From Vanilla planifolia (Eukaryota > Streptophyta > Magnoliopsida > Asparagales > Orchidaceae): a DNA stretch of 64,000 bases. The notes below the pieces were generated by a model. It saw nothing but the letters and a program-made list of their open reading frames with translations. It was not told where the DNA came from and made no database searches. The DNA is taken from the NCBI GenBank assembly GCA_023846275.1, contig CM043865.1:5878068-5942067 (forward strand). Direction: 5' to 3'. The translations under genes were made by a program, and so were the position numbers. Of this stretch, positions 61,629 through 64,000 are shown piece by piece; within the stretch, counting starts at the first letter, position 1, and each line of letters starts with the position of its first letter.

Positions 61629-62302
61629 TCAATTGAGGCTATAAATTAATGTCATAAAAAAATCTAACACAGATTTGCAAAGGTAAGGGTAAAATATGGA
61701 GTTCATAATGCCTTGAAAAGTAAAGGGGGCATTGCAAAGGCCAAAGTGCATAACCAAGTATTCATAATGGCCACTGTGAGCACGAAACGCAGTTTTGTGA
61801 ACATGTGGGAGATGGACACATATTTGAAAAAAATCCAAACTTTCAAGTCAAGCTTGGTAAAACATTCAGCTCTATAGAGCTTGTCAAGCATGTCATCGAT
61901 AGAGGGGATACAAAAATGGTCTTAAATGTTTACATCATTAAGTGCCCTATAATCGAGACAAAATCGCCAGATACCATATTTTTTCTATACAAGGAAAACA
62001 AGTGAGGAAAAAGAACTAGTACTAGGTTATATAAACCCCAATTTTAACATCTCCTGAACTTGCTTTTCAATTTTAGCTATTTGAAAGTATGCATATCTGT
62101 AGAGCTGTACATTGACAAGTTCAATTCCCTCCTTCAAAACAATGTGATGGTCTATGTCCCGAATAGGAGGTAATTGTTTGGGTTCTTGGAATATTTCTTC
62201 AAATTCCTGCATTAATTGTTGGATGTCGGGATGAATTTGTTGTAAAGAAGAATAAATTGTCGTTTCGAAACACGTTGCAAATACTACACTCCCATGCCGC
62301 AA
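61629..62302 (-). pseudogene. Chromovirus reverse transcriptase fragments
   Basis: 62027-62302 reads HPDIQQLMQEFEEIFQEPKQ, LPPIRDIDHHIVLKEG and YRYAYFQIAKIEKQVQEML, the N-terminal RT region. 61629-61838 reads [28 protein letters not shown] and [14 protein letters not shown], the palm up to the catalytic site, where the expected FFDD reads FFMT. The catalytic Asp pair is therefore lost. Confidence 0.85.
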
Positions 62303-62356
62303 ATCTTTGGAAACAGCTTAAAGCAATGTACACTGAATTGGTCTATTGTCAAAGCC

Positions 62357-62674
62357 TTACATCTTATGAGTTCGGTAACCCCACGTAAATTTTATAGTTA
62401 ATTGTTTCCAATTACATGCCATTGCCCGCAATTGTTCCAGCCAATGAACACCTAACAACAATTCCAAACAACTCGATGATAAAGCATATAATGTAATAAT
62501 AAATGGAATACCATGGATCAGAATAGAAACATTCTCAAATTTTCCCCGACATGTTGATGATCTACCATTAGCCACATTTACCTTAAAAGATTCTATAAGC
62601 AAAACTGGTAGATGCATAATATTGGCCACTCTTTCACTGATGAAACTGTGTAGACATGCTATCAATGAGAACAT
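62357..62674 (-). pseudogene. Chromovirus protease-region fragment
   Basis: Reads SFISERVANIMHLPVL, then VANGRSSTCRGKFENV and LLLGVHWLEQL, matching the retropepsin-like segment of plant chromoviruses. The DSG catalytic triad just before it is not intact in this frame. Confidence 0.75.
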
Positions 62675-63776
62675 CCAGTTTGTAGTGACCGACTATTGCT
62701 TTCACCCTCATGGTGCGATTTGAGAACCAACCAAATAAGGCATGAGAGAAATTTTAGGTGCTTCATCTTCGCAATTATCCATAATACCTTCCAATAAAAG
62801 AAATTGAGAGCCTCGACACCTATGACTAGGTGTGAATTTATCATCATAGTTGAAGCACAACCCTTGAGCTGTTTTTTTTTTTTGTGGCATCTCATCCCAC
62901 AATAAACATTTCACTGGTGTTGAAGGTTTGATATTTGTAGTAGAAGCGGAGCTGTAGGTATGCGAACAGGTGATTTGGTAAATTTTGTTGTCAGCTAAGC
63001 TAATCATCCCTCATACGGGCTAGGCTAATGGCTTCCTTCAACGTTTTTGGCTCGAACATGAGTATTCCATTAATTATTTCGAGTTTAAGACCCCCCATAA
63101 ATGTCCCAATTAATGCCTTTTGTGACAATCCTTGCACCCGATTGCCAAGTCTCTCAAACTCCTGATAATCCCTTAGTGAGCCAACTTGCCAAATCTTGGA
63201 TAGAGCTTTGTCAAAGTCTTTGCATTCGTTGAGGCCATAGCAAGCCCATAATTTGCCAACAAATAGCTCCCATGCCACATCTAGGTCTTCATTCTTGTAG
63301 CCATTCCATAACCATTGTCACCATTGATTAGCTCAGCCCTCTAAATAAAAAGAAGCCAAAGATACCTTTTGAGTCTCCAACGTACCTTGATATTCAAAGA
63401 ATTGTTCAACATGATCAAACCATGGGATCCACTTTGAAATATAAAGGAAGTAAAGCTTGGTAAGCTTAGACAAGAATTTAGGTAGCCATGTGTCTATAAC
63501 GTCTCGAGTGTCTGCCATGGGGTCACAACTCCAACCCTTGGAAGAATTTCTTTGCTATTCGTTTGCTTGTTTTGAAGGAATGGGGTGTGACAAGACTAAA
63601 ACCTCAAAGATTTTGCCAATGGCATCTTCAAGTTGATGCAGCTTCTCAGTCATGCCAAGCTCCATGCAGGTGAAGATGCCAAGTAAACCAGCAAGCCCAG
63701 TTTTACGATTTTTAATCCGCTCCTTGTTAGTTTTCATGGCTCTAATACCAATTAATAGGTCCCAATCAAAGCTCAA
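62662..63776 (-). pseudogene. Chromovirus gag fragments with zinc knuckle
   Basis: 63333-63518 ends DHVEQFFEYQGTLETQKVSL and ASFYLEG. 63000-63278 contains WELFVGKLWACYG, EFERLGNRVQGLSQKALIGT and PKTLKEAISLARMRDD. 62708-63007 contains AQGLCFNYDDKFTPSHRC, a CCHC knuckle in which the second Cys is Tyr. The order and wording are typical; frames are interrupted. Confidence 0.82.
63737..63750 (-). other. Primer-binding site, initiator-Met tRNA type
   Basis: The - strand reads TGGTATTAGAGCCA, one base from the standard TGGTATCAGAGCCA complement of initiator-Met tRNA. It lies two bases inside the LTR edge at 63753 and fixes the element's direction. Confidence 0.88.
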
Positions 63777-64000
63777 TAGAGTTCTACTTGAGTGAGAATA
63801 ATGGCAAAGTATTTGAATGGAAAGATGCTTGTTGGCTTATTCACTTAGTAGAGTTTAATTACAACACAATAACAACTTTTCCTAAAAATGTAAACTACCA
63901 CAAATAATTGCATCAAAATAGCAACAACTATCTTATTCATATGCAAGCATTCATAACAACTTAAACCAATTCCTCAGCATTTATTTAATTAGCAGAGTTT
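63753..64000 (-). repeat. 5' LTR of the chromovirus (cut by window end)
   Basis: Partner of 59117-59370; starts TAATAGGTCCCAATCAAAGC on the + strand. It continues past the right edge, so length and outer boundary are unknown. Confidence 0.85.

Larger units (their letters stand above)
59117..64000 (-). mobile_element. Ty3/gypsy chromovirus, both LTRs present, 5' LTR cut by window end
   Basis: On the - strand the order is 5' LTR (63753 to beyond 64000), initiator-Met primer site, gag, zinc knuckle, protease, RT, RNase H, integrase, chromodomain remnant, and 3' LTR (59117 to about 59370). The LTRs are only about 250 bp and the internal region about 4.4 kb; that compact size resembles the Reina group of plant chromoviruses, but the clade is inferred. 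Coding parts are split over frames with stops, so it is inactive. The LTRs differ by many substitutions and indels, implying an old insertion. It probably lies in a PIAL intron, in the same direction as that gene. Confidence 0.88.

Noticed and set aside
1-64000. tRNA, rRNA, CRISPR array, bacterial-type operon or defence system
   Set aside because: No cloverleaf with the usual box sequences, no regularly spaced repeats with unique spacers and no intronless gene cluster was seen; the window reads as ordinary plant nuclear genes and transposons.

Overview
This is nuclear plant DNA, almost certainly from a flowering plant: GT-AG split genes of recognisable plant families (RABG3/Rab7 GTPase, Mpv17/PMP22 membrane protein, PIAL-type SUMO ligase), a strongly AT-rich background, and introns up to 13.6 kb full of decayed retrotransposons. 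Such long introns fit lineages with long, transposon-rich introns (palms, magnoliids, Amborella, grape, lotus); I cannot name the species.

Layout. (1) 60-14863, + strand: a Rab7/RABG3 gene lacking only its first coding exon, which lies left of the window. A 27-nt micro-exon and a 100-nt exon sit at the left edge; the other four coding exons lie beyond a 13,630-bp intron. That intron holds a Ty1/copia relic (about 2.7-4.4 kb), a complete but dead Ty3/gypsy element with both LTRs (4557-11763) and a 31-bp minisatellite. (2) 15980-22057, - strand: a complete three-exon Mpv17/PMP22 gene, convergent with Rab7, with a LINE tail in intron 1. (3) 22058-24483: AT-rich intergenic DNA. (4) 24484-58372, - strand: the last 13 exons (772 codons plus stop) of a PIAL1/PIAL2-type SUMO ligase spread over 34 kb. 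The exons join in phase throughout; one intron is 65 bp with a GC-AG donor, another is 11.3 kb. Its introns carry a LINE with ORF1, endonuclease, RT and RNase H relics (41.8-45.9 kb), copia relics (28.8-29.7, 46.4-48.0, 54.0-56.7 kb), a LINE ORF1 fragment (51.6-52.0 kb), and a retrotransposon 3' end with LTR (30.3-31.3 kb). (5) 59117-64000, - strand: a Ty3/gypsy chromovirus with initiator-Met primer site, gag, protease, RT, RNase H, integrase and chromodomain remnants. It runs off the right edge and most likely lies in the next upstream PIAL intron.

The three genes are housekeeping functions (vacuolar trafficking, organelle membrane, SUMO modification and silencing) with no functional link that the sequence shows. 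I find no new multi-gene system. The unusual material is architectural: micro-exons stranded between multi-kilobase introns, a silencing-pathway gene loaded with transposons, a poly(A)-tailed copia copy that looks moved by LINE machinery, unequal LTRs with a 38-bp repeat block, and an unidentified repeat family shared by introns of two genes. Exon boundaries were placed by reading splice sites and family similarity by eye; no alignment or database search was run.
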